A stretch of DNA of 43,450 bases from an uncultured Prevotellaceae bacterium (GTDB lineage: Bacteria > Bacteroidota > Bacteroidia > Bacteroidales > Bacteroidaceae). Made by a program: the position numbers and the translations under genes. The notes under the pieces are model-generated. The model was not told where the DNA came from and did not search any database. It saw only the letters and a program-made list of their open reading frames with translations. Below, piece by piece: positions 27,537-35,301 of this stretch. The stretch covers positions 1 through 43,450 of the forward strand of contig ONKB01000125.1 in assembly GCA_900318305.1 (NCBI GenBank), in the 5' to 3' direction. Each line of letters starts with the position of its first letter. Positions within the stretch are counted from its first letter, which is position 1.

Positions 27537-29126
27537 TTAATGGGAATGCCTGATTCTGTCTTTCACAAGTGCTATGGCTGAAGCGTTAACACTGAGTTTG
27601 TCAATGCCTGCCTTTAGGAGCAGCTGGATGCTTTCCGGGTCTGAAGCCAGTTCGCCACAGACAGAAACGGGAATGTGATGTTTGTGGGCGGCTTCCGCCA
27701 CATGTTCTATCGCCCTCAGCACAGCAGGGTGCGTCTGGACATAGTATTCAGAGACCTCTGCATTGCCCCTGTCAGCAACCATGATATATTGTGTGAGGTC
27801 GTTTGTCCCGATACTGAAAAAATCCGTTCTGGAAGCAAACTCCGAAGCCAGGAGGACAACTGAAGGGGTCTCTACCATGATACCTGTCTTGATACCGGCA
27901 TCAAAGGCAAAATGCTGTTCTTCCAGTTCTTTCTTGCATTCCTCTATGAGAGCCAAGGTTTTTTCGAGTTCGGAAATATCGCTTATAAACGGCAGCATAA
28001 TCTGGACGTTACCCCAATGGCTGGCACGGAGAATGGCACGAATCTGCGTCTTGAACAATGTGGTGTTGGCCAGACAGAATCTGATACCACGCTGTCCCAG
28101 AAAAGGGTTTTCTTCTTTGGGCAAAGGCATATAGGGGAGGCTTTTGTCTCCACCTATGTCAAGGGTTCTGATGGTCAGAGTCTTCTCGCCGCATAATCTG
28201 GCAGCCTCCTCATAAACCTGGAATTGTGTCTCTTCATCGGGAAAGCCGTCTCGCTGCATGAACAGGAATTCACTTCTGAAGAGACCTATGCCGTCAGCGC
28301 CTGAAAGAACAGCTGTTTTTATATCATCCAGGGAACCTGCGTTTCCCATGACAGGGACAGTCTTCCCTGAAACAGTCGTGGCACTTTGCATGGCGCATCC
28401 ATTCATTTCCCGGAGCTGGAAACTATGAAGCTCTGTCTGCTTCCGGAAATGATTTATGCTCTCTTCATCGGGATTGATTTGTACCCAGCCTTCGCTGGCA
28501 TTCAAACACAGGTAGTCACCTTGCTTGATTTCTTCCATGCAATGTGCAGCATTCACCAGCATAGGGATGCCCTTGTTGGCGGTTATAATACACACATGGC
28601 TGGTCCTGTTTCCTTTGGCTGTAACAATCCCCTGAACATATTCAAAGTTTATCAGGGAAATATCAGACGGGAGCAGTTCGTCTGTGACGAGTACACAAGG
28701 CTGATTGATGTCTTGGAAAGGGTTCTGCCGTGACGGGTTAAGGATACTGTCCTTGATTTGAAGACAGACATCCCTGACATCGTCTGCCCGGGCCTGGAGA
28801 TATTCATCATCAATGTTTCTAAACAATCCTTCGATGTCAATCATAGCAGCGTCAATGGCATCTGGCGCACTCATGCCGTCATGGATATATGCCTCTATGG
28901 CCTCCTGAAGTTCGGGGTCGTCGGCTATTTCAAAATGGGCTGAGAAAACGGCTTCATCATGCGATTTGCTTAGAAGCAAGTCCTTGGTGTCTTGCAAGGC
29001 TTGCGTCACAACACGCATTTCCTCATCAGGAGACCCCTTCTGATAAGAAACCTTGTCAAGGTTTTTCTTGACAACTAAAGCTTCTCCAAGAGCCATCCCA
29101 CAGGTGCCTGTTCCTCTGAATGTCAT
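27537..29126 (-). CDS. ptsI: PTS enzyme I (phosphoenolpyruvate-protein phosphotransferase)
   Basis: Starts the sugar phosphotransferase relay by moving phosphate from PEP to HPr. The phosphorylated His is His177 in KGNRTSHVCI. The PEP-binding barrel has FRSEFLFM, IRTLDIGGDKSLPYM, ENPFLGQRGIRF, and the Cys-containing VCGELASD near the end. At 529 residues it is about 45 shorter than E. coli PtsI; the C-terminus stops at KDRIRHSH, so most of the final helical tail is missing. The active site looks intact. It starts one base after the HPr gene stop, so all three PTS genes are tightly linked. Confidence 0.95.
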   Translation of the reverse strand: MTFRGTGTCGMALGEALVVKKNLDKVSYQKGSPDEEMRVVTQALQDTKDLLLSKSHDEAVFSAHFEIADDPELQEAIEAYIHDGMSAPDAIDAAMIDIEGLFRNIDDEYLQARADDVRDVCLQIKDSILNPSRQNPFQDINQPCVLVTDELLPSDISLINFEYVQGIVTAKGNRTSHVCIITANKGIPMLVNAAHCMEEIKQGDYLCLNASEGWVQINPDEESINHFRKQTELHSFQLREMNGCAMQSATTVSGKTVPVMGNAGSLDDIKTAVLSGADGIGLFRSEFLFMQRDGFPDEETQFQVYEEAARLCGEKTLTIRTLDIGGDKSLPYMPLPKEENPFLGQRGIRFCLANTTLFKTQIRAILRASHWGNVQIMLPFISDISELEKTLALIEECKKELEEQHFAFDAGIKTGIMVETPSVVLLASEFASRTDFFSIGTNDLTQYIMVADRGNAEVSEYYVQTHPAVLRAIEHVAEAAHKHHIPVSVCGELASDPESIQLLLKAGIDKLSVNASAIALVKDRIRHSH

Positions 29127-29127
29127 G

Positions 29128-29388
29128 CTATTCTTTTATGGATGAAATAAAACTGGCTATGGCATCTACTGCTTCCTGCTCATCATCCCCTTCGGCAGAA
29201 ATGACAAGTTCTGTCCCCTTCTTCAATCCCAACGAGAGAATGCCCAACATACTGGCTGCCTTAACTTGCTTGCCCGAAGAAGACAGTAATACGGTAGCTT
29301 TTAATGTCTTTGCTAATTTCACCAATTCGCTGACAGGACGCGCATGCAGTCCATGTTCGGCCTCAACAATAATGGTTCTGCTTATCAT
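29128..29388 (-). CDS. ptsH: PTS phosphocarrier protein HPr
   Basis: An 86-residue phosphocarrier between enzyme I and EIIA. The active His15 lies in HGLHARP, and Ser46 in KAASMLGILSLG sits where HPr kinase phosphorylates Gram-positive HPr. Length and both motifs match the family closely. It starts 7 bases after the EIICBA stop and ends 1 base before ptsI, as expected for a co-transcribed PTS set. No HPr kinase gene is in the window, so Ser46 regulation is only a possibility. Confidence 0.96.
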   Translation of the reverse strand: MISRTIIVEAEHGLHARPVSELVKLAKTLKATVLLSSSGKQVKAASMLGILSLGLKKGTELVISAEGDDEQEAVDAIASFISSIKE

Positions 29389-29395
29389 AGGGAGT

Positions 29396-31207
29396 TTATT
29401 TTAGAATATTGTAGATATCGTCTGTGTTGTTTGTGACAAATAGCTTCTGCAAGAGTTCTTCATCGTCTAAAGCGGAGCTTATCTTGGAGAGGATGTCTAT
29501 ATGCTCGTTGCCCACCCCGGCAATACCGATAACCAGATGGGCTTTTTCTTCGCCTTCAAAAATGACTCCTTCGGGGTATTGCAGCACGACGATACCCGAA
29601 GCCCTGACCTTCTCCTTCGCCTCAGAAGTACCATGGGGAATAGCCAGCCCCATGCCCATGTAAGTCGTTGTCAGTTTCTCTCTTTCTATCATGGTCTCAG
29701 CATAGCCAGGGGAAACATATTCTCCTTTTTCCAACAATCTGCCGGCTCGCCTGATAGCATTGTCTTTGTCCTCGGCCTTTAACCCGAGGATGATGTTTTC
29801 TTTCTGTATCAATGGCAGGGTTGCCGGTGGGGGACACGACATGATATCTCCCGTCTTTTCTCCTGCAGGAAACGGTTCCTGTTGGCTTTTAATGCTTTTC
29901 AGCAATGCGTCCAGACGAGCGTCTGACAGGAAATTATCAATCACCACTATAGTTTTGTCTGGCAGCAGTTCGGCAGCTCTCTGAGCCAAGGCTTGCTGAC
30001 AGACGACAACCGACGCGTTAGCCGGCACTTTGTCGATAGCGCTATTGGTACAGACGATGTCATGGATATCCTCTTTGATTAGCCTGCTTTTGAAGCGTGT
30101 GGCTCCCAACGCACTTGATCCCATTCCGGCATCGCAGGCAAAAACAATTTTCTGTATCTTTCCCTGAACAGGTTCAGGTTCGACAATCTCTTCCTCTTGC
30201 GTGGCATGGGAGAATCTCAGAATCAACGAGGCAATGACGAAAGAAACAGCACATGCTATCAAAACCCCTATACAAGCAACAAATGTCTGTCCCTTGGGTG
30301 CCATGGCAAGGTAGGCGATAATGCTGCCGGGTGAGGCTGGAGCAACCAGCCCTGCATCGGCAAGGGAATAGAACATGAGGGCTGAAGCACTACCGCATAT
30401 TGTTGCTAACAGAAGCAGGGGTTGTGCCAGGACATAGGGGAAGTATATCTCATGGATGCCGCCAAGGAAATGAATAATGGCTGCGCCCGGAGCTGACTGC
30501 TTAGCTATCCCCTGTCCGAAAAGCCAGGTGGCAAGCAACAGGCCCAGTCCTGCACCGGGGTTGGACTCTATCATAAAGATAATGGATTTCCCGTACTCCC
30601 CAACGTCTTGTATGCCCAGCGGGGTACATATTCCGTGATTGATGGCATTGTTCAGGAACAACACCTTCGCCGGCTCAACGATAATGGAGACAAGGGGCAG
30701 GAGATGATGGCTGAGAAGGAGAAACACACCGTTTTTAAGAACTGCCGTTATCCCTTCCACCATACCGCCGACAACAAGGAAACCGGCTATAGCCAGCAGC
30801 ATGCCGATAATCCCGATGGAGAAATTATTGACAAGCATCTCAAAACCAGCCTTTGTCCTTTGCCCTATCGTCTTGTCAAAAGCTTTGATGCAGTAGGCAC
30901 TGAAGGGTCCCAATATCATGGCACCAATGAACATGGGTATAGAACTGCCGGCAATGACGCCTGTCGTCGCTATCACGCCGATTACACCGCCCCGATGCTC
31001 ATAGACATTATATCCAGCCGTAAAGGCAATAAGAAGGGGAAGAAGGTAGGTCATCATCGGTTCCCCTATCTTTGCCAGATTCTCGTCAGGCCACCAGCCT
31101 GCAGGAATAAACAATGCCGTGATGAAGCCCCACGCAATAAATGCTCCGATATTGGGCATCACCATTGCACTCAGCGAACGGCCAAATTGCTGGATACGTC
31201 TCTTCAT
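29396..31207 (-). CDS. mtlA: PTS mannitol-type EIICBA transporter
   Basis: A 603-residue permease that imports and phosphorylates a hexitol, most likely mannitol. Domains in order: IIC (about 1-335) opening with SLSAMVMPNIGAFIAWG and containing GGIHEIYFPYV at 249-259; IIB (about 351-445) with Cys358 in CDAGMGSSA; IIA (about 465-603) with His525 in IPHGTSEAK. The sequence follows E. coli MtlA, as I remember it, along the whole length, including FLNNAINHGI and SPGSIIAYLAM. No mannitol-1-phosphate dehydrogenase gene is nearby. It lies 19 bases after fhs in the same orientation. Confidence 0.95.
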   Translation of the reverse strand: MKRRIQQFGRSLSAMVMPNIGAFIAWGFITALFIPAGWWPDENLAKIGEPMMTYLLPLLIAFTAGYNVYEHRGGVIGVIATTGVIAGSSIPMFIGAMILGPFSAYCIKAFDKTIGQRTKAGFEMLVNNFSIGIIGMLLAIAGFLVVGGMVEGITAVLKNGVFLLLSHHLLPLVSIIVEPAKVLFLNNAINHGICTPLGIQDVGEYGKSIIFMIESNPGAGLGLLLATWLFGQGIAKQSAPGAAIIHFLGGIHEIYFPYVLAQPLLLLATICGSASALMFYSLADAGLVAPASPGSIIAYLAMAPKGQTFVACIGVLIACAVSFVIASLILRFSHATQEEEIVEPEPVQGKIQKIVFACDAGMGSSALGATRFKSRLIKEDIHDIVCTNSAIDKVPANASVVVCQQALAQRAAELLPDKTIVVIDNFLSDARLDALLKSIKSQQEPFPAGEKTGDIMSCPPPATLPLIQKENIILGLKAEDKDNAIRRAGRLLEKGEYVSPGYAETMIEREKLTTTYMGMGLAIPHGTSEAKEKVRASGIVVLQYPEGVIFEGEEKAHLVIGIAGVGNEHIDILSKISSALDDEELLQKLFVTNNTDDIYNILK

Positions 31208-31226
31208 GAGTAGAGGAGGGGTGTCT

Positions 31227-32927
31227 TTACGACAATCCTACAATCTTATTGTCAACCACATCAATATGTTTGGCTGCGGGTTCCTTGGGCAGTCCTGGCA
31301 TACGCATCATCTTACCGGCAATGGCCACAATGAACCGTGCTCCGCGGTTAATGACTATATCGCTGATGGTAAAATTGAAGTCTTTGGGACAGCCATACAC
31401 TTTCGGGTCGTCCGAAAAAGAGTATTGTGTCTTGGCGATACAAACCGGAAATTCCCAGTAATACTTGTCGCCCTGTATTTTTTTCAGCATGTCCAAGGCA
31501 TTGTCAGTATAAGTGATTGTCCCGGCATGATATATTTTGTTGACAACAGCATCAATACGCTCCTTGATGGTCTGCACAGGCTCGCCATCTTTCAGCGCTG
31601 TGGAGTAAATGGCTTCCTGACCCTCACCACAGGCAGGATGCTGCTCGATTTCATCGCATACGGCCTGAGCTATTTCCTTTGCACCTTCTCCGCCTTTGAG
31701 GAAACCGTTGTTGATGACACATCTCACGCCGAGTTCCTTCTCGCAATGGTCAATGAGGCATTGTATCTCCTCGTCGGTATCGTTGGCAAAGCGGTTAAAG
31801 GCGACAATGATGTTCCTTTTCCACTGGCGGATGTTATTGACATGCTGGTCAAGGTTCGCAAAGCCTCTTTTGAGTCCCTCTATATTGGGTTCCTTGATAT
31901 TGGCCTCATCCACACCGCCATGCATCTTTAGTCCGTTGCATGTCGCTACGAGGACAACAAGGTCGGGCAGCCGCTTCAGCTGGCGGCATTTGATGTCAAG
32001 GAATTTCTCGGCTCCCAGGTCAGCGCCAAAGCCGGCTTCCGTAATGACATAGTCGCTGAGAGAAAGTCCCATCTTGGTTGCCAGAATGGAATTGCATCCG
32101 TGGGCGATATTGGCAAACGGCCCGCCATGAATAATCACAGGCGTGTTCTCTGTTGTCTGGACGAGATTGGGTTGCAGGGCATCTTTGAGCAGGGCCACTA
32201 TACTGCCTGTAATGCCAAGTTCTTTGCACAGGAACTCAGAACCGTCCTCACGGTAGCCTAACAGGATATTGTCGATGCGGTTTCTAAGGTCTTCCTCGCT
32301 GGTTGACAGACAGAGTATCGCCATAATCTCAGACGCTGGTGTAATGTCAAATCCCGAAAAGGCGGGAATACCGTTTGCCGTGCCTCCCAGTCCTGTCTCA
32401 ATAGCCCTGAGATTGCGGTCGTTGACATCCATAACCCTGCGCCAGAGCACAGTCTTCAATGGCGCCATCTCCTTGCGGCGCTGGTAGAAATAGTTGTCCA
32501 GCATAGCAGAAATCATGTTGTTGGCTGAGGTGATGGCATGGAAATCACCCGTAAAATGGAGATTGATCTTGTCCATTGGGAGAACCTGTGCATAACCACC
32601 GCCACAGGCGCCGCCTTTCATGCCGAAGCAAGGACCCAGCGAAGGCTCCCTGAGAACAGCAATGGCTTTCTTTCCTATTTTATTCAAGCCCAGTGTAAGT
32701 CCGATGCTTACGGTAGTCTTGCCGATACCTGCTTTTGTCGCACTGATGGATGTGACAAGGATAAGGCGGGAGGATTTCATCTTCTCCTCATCAATGTATT
32801 TCAGTGGAATCTTGGCAATGTAATGGCCATAGGGTTCCAAATCCTGGCTCTGAATATTGACTTTGGCAGCTATCTTCTCTATAGGCTCCAAATGGCTGTT
32901 GTTGGAAATCTCAATGTCTGTCAGCAT
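31227..32927 (-). CDS. fhs: Formate-tetrahydrofolate ligase
   Basis: Joins formate to THF with ATP, giving 10-formyl-THF for purine synthesis, fMet-tRNA formylation or one-carbon balance. The 566-residue length is normal. The ATP-binding loop is KAGIGKTT (65-72), where the textbook form is PAGEGKTT; the LREPSLGP and GMKGGACGGGY signatures follow (Cys for the second Ala). The other signature, normally VATIRALKxHGG, reads VATCNGLKMHGG. These changes may be Bacteroidetes variants. It is the promoter-proximal gene of the PTS operon, an unusual pairing. Confidence 0.95.
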   Translation of the reverse strand: MLTDIEISNNSHLEPIEKIAAKVNIQSQDLEPYGHYIAKIPLKYIDEEKMKSSRLILVTSISATKAGIGKTTVSIGLTLGLNKIGKKAIAVLREPSLGPCFGMKGGACGGGYAQVLPMDKINLHFTGDFHAITSANNMISAMLDNYFYQRRKEMAPLKTVLWRRVMDVNDRNLRAIETGLGGTANGIPAFSGFDITPASEIMAILCLSTSEEDLRNRIDNILLGYREDGSEFLCKELGITGSIVALLKDALQPNLVQTTENTPVIIHGGPFANIAHGCNSILATKMGLSLSDYVITEAGFGADLGAEKFLDIKCRQLKRLPDLVVLVATCNGLKMHGGVDEANIKEPNIEGLKRGFANLDQHVNNIRQWKRNIIVAFNRFANDTDEEIQCLIDHCEKELGVRCVINNGFLKGGEGAKEIAQAVCDEIEQHPACGEGQEAIYSTALKDGEPVQTIKERIDAVVNKIYHAGTITYTDNALDMLKKIQGDKYYWEFPVCIAKTQYSFSDDPKVYGCPKDFNFTISDIVINRGARFIVAIAGKMMRMPGLPKEPAAKHIDVVDNKIVGLS

Positions 32928-32954
32928 GATTATTTGGTTTTTGTTTATCTATTA

Positions 32955-32983
32955 CAAATTTACAAAAAAAGGCATATAAACAA
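32955..32983 (-). promoter_or_regulatory. Promoter of the fhs-mtlA-ptsH-ptsI-CDF operon
   Basis: On the minus strand TTG (complement at 32981-32983), an 18-base spacer and TAAATTTG (complement at 32955-32962) fit the Bacteroidetes consensus, 27 bases before the fhs ATG. No comparable promoter was noticed between the five genes. Confidence 0.65.
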
Positions 32984-33034
32984 GTACATCACAAGGAAAA
33001 ATAGCTCATATAAAGCCTGGTGGCCACAGCGGGC

Positions 33035-33118
33035 TCAACTCTGGCTTAGCGGTGCAGCCGGCTCGTTACCTGAGCGGATCAGCCGCCCAGTCAGATAAAA
33101 CTCCTTCTCCTTGCCCAT
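33035..33118 (-). CDS. Possible 27-residue small protein in a GC-rich patch
   Basis: A short frame beginning ATGGGCAAGGAG and ending TGA encodes MGKEKEFYLTGRL followed by a Pro/Ala/Ser-rich end. The patch is clearly richer in G+C than its flanks and also contains inverted repeats, so it may instead be a structured RNA or an old gene fragment. There is no recognised family and no clear promoter of its own. Treat it as a candidate only. Confidence 0.2.
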   Translation of the reverse strand: MGKEKEFYLTGRLIRSGNEPAAPLSQS

Positions 33119-33143
33119 GATACACTTATTTGTGTTACCTTTG
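33111..33143 (+). promoter_or_regulatory. Promoter of the small lipoprotein gene
   Basis: TTG at 33111-33113, a 22-base spacer and TACCTTTG at 33136-33143 fit the Bacteroidetes promoter, 23 bases before the ATG at 33167. Confidence 0.6.
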
Positions 33144-33166
33144 CAGGGACATACAGATTATAGCGT

Positions 33167-33529
33167 ATGAAAAAACTGATTTTGTTTGGCATCCTTACGA
33201 CAACATTGCTCACAACTGCCTGTTCCGGGGTAGACCGTTCGGGTGAGCGGCCCACGGCACCAAGTGGAGTGTCGGTAATCGCTGTAGAGATGGGAGACTC
33301 ATGTATTTTGAAAGGTCATGTGGAGGAATCCCATAACAGCTCTCTTACAAAATGTGGTTTCTATTGGGGAAACGATACCATTAAAAACACCATCACAAAG
33401 GAACCGGGCTATGACTTTATTGATGTTGTGAAAAACGAGAAAGCCGGACGATACTATGCCGTTGCCTATGCCGTCAACTATATCGGTGCTACCACTAGCG
33501 ATACGGTTTATTTTGTGATTTCTCAGTAG
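33167..33529 (+). CDS. Small lipoprotein with a fibronectin-like domain
   Basis: A 120-residue protein with a lipoprotein signal ending TTACSG (Cys19). The mature part resembles the Ig/fibronectin-like module found in many Bacteroidetes surface lipoproteins: a phrase like KCGFYWGND, then a strand ending in GRYYAVAYAVNYIGATTSD. Only one module is present and there is no enzyme motif. It has its own promoter, and a strong hairpin follows 21 bases after the stop, so it is monocistronic. A surface or periplasmic binding role is inference. Confidence 0.78.
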   Translation: MKKLILFGILTTTLLTTACSGVDRSGERPTAPSGVSVIAVEMGDSCILKGHVEESHNSSLTKCGFYWGNDTIKNTITKEPGYDFIDVVKNEKAGRYYAVAYAVNYIGATTSDTVYFVISQ

Positions 33530-33550
33530 GAAATAATATTTAGCGTAACA

Positions 33551-33593
33551 AATCAGAGGGAGAGAAACCATTTTGGTTTCTCTCCCTCTGATT
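33551..33593. terminator. Perfect 19-bp hairpin shared by lipoprotein gene and tRNA
   Basis: AATCAGAGGGAGAGAAACC (33551-33569) is exactly complementary to 33575-33593 around the 5-base loop ATTTT. It lies 21 bases after the lipoprotein stop on the plus strand and one base after the tRNA 3' end on the minus strand, so it can terminate both convergent transcripts. It lacks a long T-run on either side. Confidence 0.85.
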
Positions 33594-33594
33594 G

Positions 33595-33666
33595 TGGCGG
33601 AGGCTGGGATCGAACCAGCGACCTCCAGGTTATGAGCCTGACGAGCTACCACTGCTCTACTCCGCG
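33595..33666 (-). tRNA. tRNA-Met (CAU), initiator type
   Basis: A complete cloverleaf folds on the minus strand: acceptor CGCGGAG with CTCCGC, D stem GAGC/GCTC with A11-U24, anticodon loop CTCATAA, and T arm GCTGG-TTCGATC-CCAGC. C1 opposes C72 without pairing and the A11-U24 pair is present; both are initiator features. The anticodon stem has A29-U41 followed by two G-C pairs instead of the usual three G-C pairs. The 3' CCA is not encoded beyond the discriminator A. Confidence 0.93.
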
Positions 33667-33685
33667 ATGTTTCCTTTTGTGGGTG

Positions 33686-33712
33686 CAAAGGTATATAAAA
33701 TTTTTGGAACAA
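33686..33712 (-). promoter_or_regulatory. Probable promoter of the tRNA-Met gene
   Basis: On the minus strand TTG (complement 33710-33712), a 16-base spacer and TACCTTTG (complement 33686-33693), about 20 bases before the tRNA 5' end. The spacer is slightly short. Confidence 0.55.
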
Positions 33713-33781
33713 CCGGCTTATCCATGCAAAAAATTGCTTCCTGCCTTGATTTTTCAGGCCACAATTAAAGATTTTAGAGGT

Positions 33782-33817
33782 TTTGTCCCTATAAATAAGA
33801 TAATAAAAGTAATTTTG
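33782..33817 (+). promoter_or_regulatory. Probable promoter of the tetR-fabG-pseudouridine synthase unit
   Basis: TTTG at 33782-33785, a 24-base spacer (one longer than usual) and TAATTTTG at 33810-33817, 46 bases before the ATG at 33864. Confidence 0.48.
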
Positions 33818-33863
33818 CACACGATAAGAACCCTGTGCGGATAATCTTATAAAATCACTATAG

Positions 33864-34460
33864 ATGTCTATCACGAAAACCAGAAATCTTTTTGTTGATG
33901 TCGCACGTCAGTTGTTCGCCCTGAAAGGCCTGGAGGGAACGACAATGAATGACATTGCCGTCGCTTCCAAGAAAGGCAGGAGGACGCTGTACACTTATTT
34001 CAAGAACAAAGAGGAAATCTACTATGCCGTGATTGAGACTGAGGTGGAGCGCATTTCTGAGAAAATGGACGAGATGGCATCCCGCGACATGGATTCAGAA
34101 CAGAAAATCGTCATGCTCATCTACACCCATCTGAGCATGATTAAAGAGGCTGTGATGCGTAATGGCAACTTGCGTGCCGAGTTCTTCCGCAACATCTGGA
34201 TGGTGGAGCGCGTCCGCAAGGCGTTTGACCAGGACGAGATAGAGATTTTCCGTCGTGTCTTGCAGGAAGGCAAGGACAAGGGGCGCCTTTGCATTGAGAA
34301 CATCTACCTGACAGCCGATATCATCCATTACTGTGTGAAAGGTCTTGAAGTGCCTTATATCTATGGACGTGTAGGCAATGGCATTTCTGTTGACCAGAGC
34401 CGTCCTATTGTGATGAATATGGTAAGACGCTGCTTAGGTATTAATCCGAATATATATTAA
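33864..34460 (+). CDS. TetR family transcriptional regulator
   Basis: A 198-residue repressor-type protein. The N-terminal helix-turn-helix reads GTTMNDIAVASKKGRRTLYT followed by YFKNKEEIYYAVIE, a standard TetR DNA-binding domain (about 10-57). The C-terminal ligand domain is all-helical and not assignable. The gene lies 23 bases before fabG on the same strand, an arrangement I recall in other Bacteroidales, so control of fatty-acid synthesis or of its own operon is plausible. No clear palindromic operator was found in its leader. Confidence 0.92.
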   Translation: MSITKTRNLFVDVARQLFALKGLEGTTMNDIAVASKKGRRTLYTYFKNKEEIYYAVIETEVERISEKMDEMASRDMDSEQKIVMLIYTHLSMIKEAVMRNGNLRAEFFRNIWMVERVRKAFDQDEIEIFRRVLQEGKDKGRLCIENIYLTADIIHYCVKGLEVPYIYGRVGNGISVDQSRPIVMNMVRRCLGINPNIY

Positions 34461-34483
34461 CATTTAAAACAGAATAATTTATA

Positions 34484-35230
34484 ATGGGACTTTTAACTGG
34501 AAAGACTGCACTGGTAACAGGTGCTGCTCGTGGCATCGGTAAAGCCATTGCTTTGAAATTTGCCGAGGAAGGCGCAAATATTGCCTTCACTGATCTGGTA
34601 ATTGATGAGAATGGCAAAGCCACAGAGGCTGAGATTGCCGCCAAAGGCGTAAAATGCGTCGGCTATGCCAGCAATGCTGCCGACTTCGCACAGACAGAGG
34701 AAGTTGTCGGCAAAATCAAGGAGGAGTTTGGCGGAATTGACATTCTGGTAAACAACGCAGGTATTACAAAAGATGGTCTTATGCTTCGTATGACAGAGGC
34801 TCAGTGGGACGCTGTGATTGCCGTAAACCTGAAATCCGCATTCAACTTCATCCATGCTACCCTGCCTATCATGATGCGTCAGAAGGGCGGCTCCATCATT
34901 AACATGGCATCCGTCGTCGGCGTACACGGCAATGCCGGTCAGGCAAACTATGCAGCCTCAAAGGCTGGCTTGATTGCACTGGCCAAGTCTATCGCCCAGG
35001 AAATGGGTCCCAAAGGCATTCGTGCCAATGCCATCGCTCCGGGATTCATCGAGACAGCCATGACAGCTGCCCTTCCCGATGCTGTCCGTGCCGAATGGAT
35101 GAAGAAGATTCCTCTCCGTCGCGGCGGTCAGGTAGAGGATGTGGCCAACACGGCTCTGTACCTGGCTTCCGACTTGTCTAGTTATGTCAGCGGTCAGGTC
35201 ATCCAGCTTGACGGTGGCATGAACATGTAA
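34484..35230 (+). CDS. fabG: 3-oxoacyl-[acyl-carrier-protein] reductase
   Basis: The NADPH-dependent ketoreductase of type II fatty-acid synthesis. The 248-residue short-chain dehydrogenase has the cofactor motif TGAARGIGKA (12-21), NNAG at 90-93, and the catalytic Ser143, Tyr156 (in YAASK) and Lys160. The late phrase APGFIETAMT is characteristic of FabG. Length is exactly typical. It follows the TetR gene and precedes an RluA-type gene after 71 bases. Confidence 0.95.
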   Translation: MGLLTGKTALVTGAARGIGKAIALKFAEEGANIAFTDLVIDENGKATEAEIAAKGVKCVGYASNAADFAQTEEVVGKIKEEFGGIDILVNNAGITKDGLMLRMTEAQWDAVIAVNLKSAFNFIHATLPIMMRQKGGSIINMASVVGVHGNAGQANYAASKAGLIALAKSIAQEMGPKGIRANAIAPGFIETAMTAALPDAVRAEWMKKIPLRRGGQVEDVANTALYLASDLSSYVSGQVIQLDGGMNM

Positions 35231-35301
35231 TCAACAGACATTTTTTCTCAGGGCAGAATGCAGTCAGGCATCCTGCCCTGAGTCATATCATACCGGAAAC
35301 T

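Noticed and set aside
30608-31213. A 201-codon plus-strand frame over mtlA
   Set aside because: It is antisense to a gene that follows E. coli MtlA along its whole length; its composition (His, Arg, Gln and Cys rich) is that of a shadow frame.
32984-33118. GC-rich patch considered as SRP RNA or THF riboswitch
   Set aside because: The conserved SRP core (GGTCAGG with GGAAGCAGC) is not present, and the patch lies upstream of the fhs promoter rather than in its transcript.
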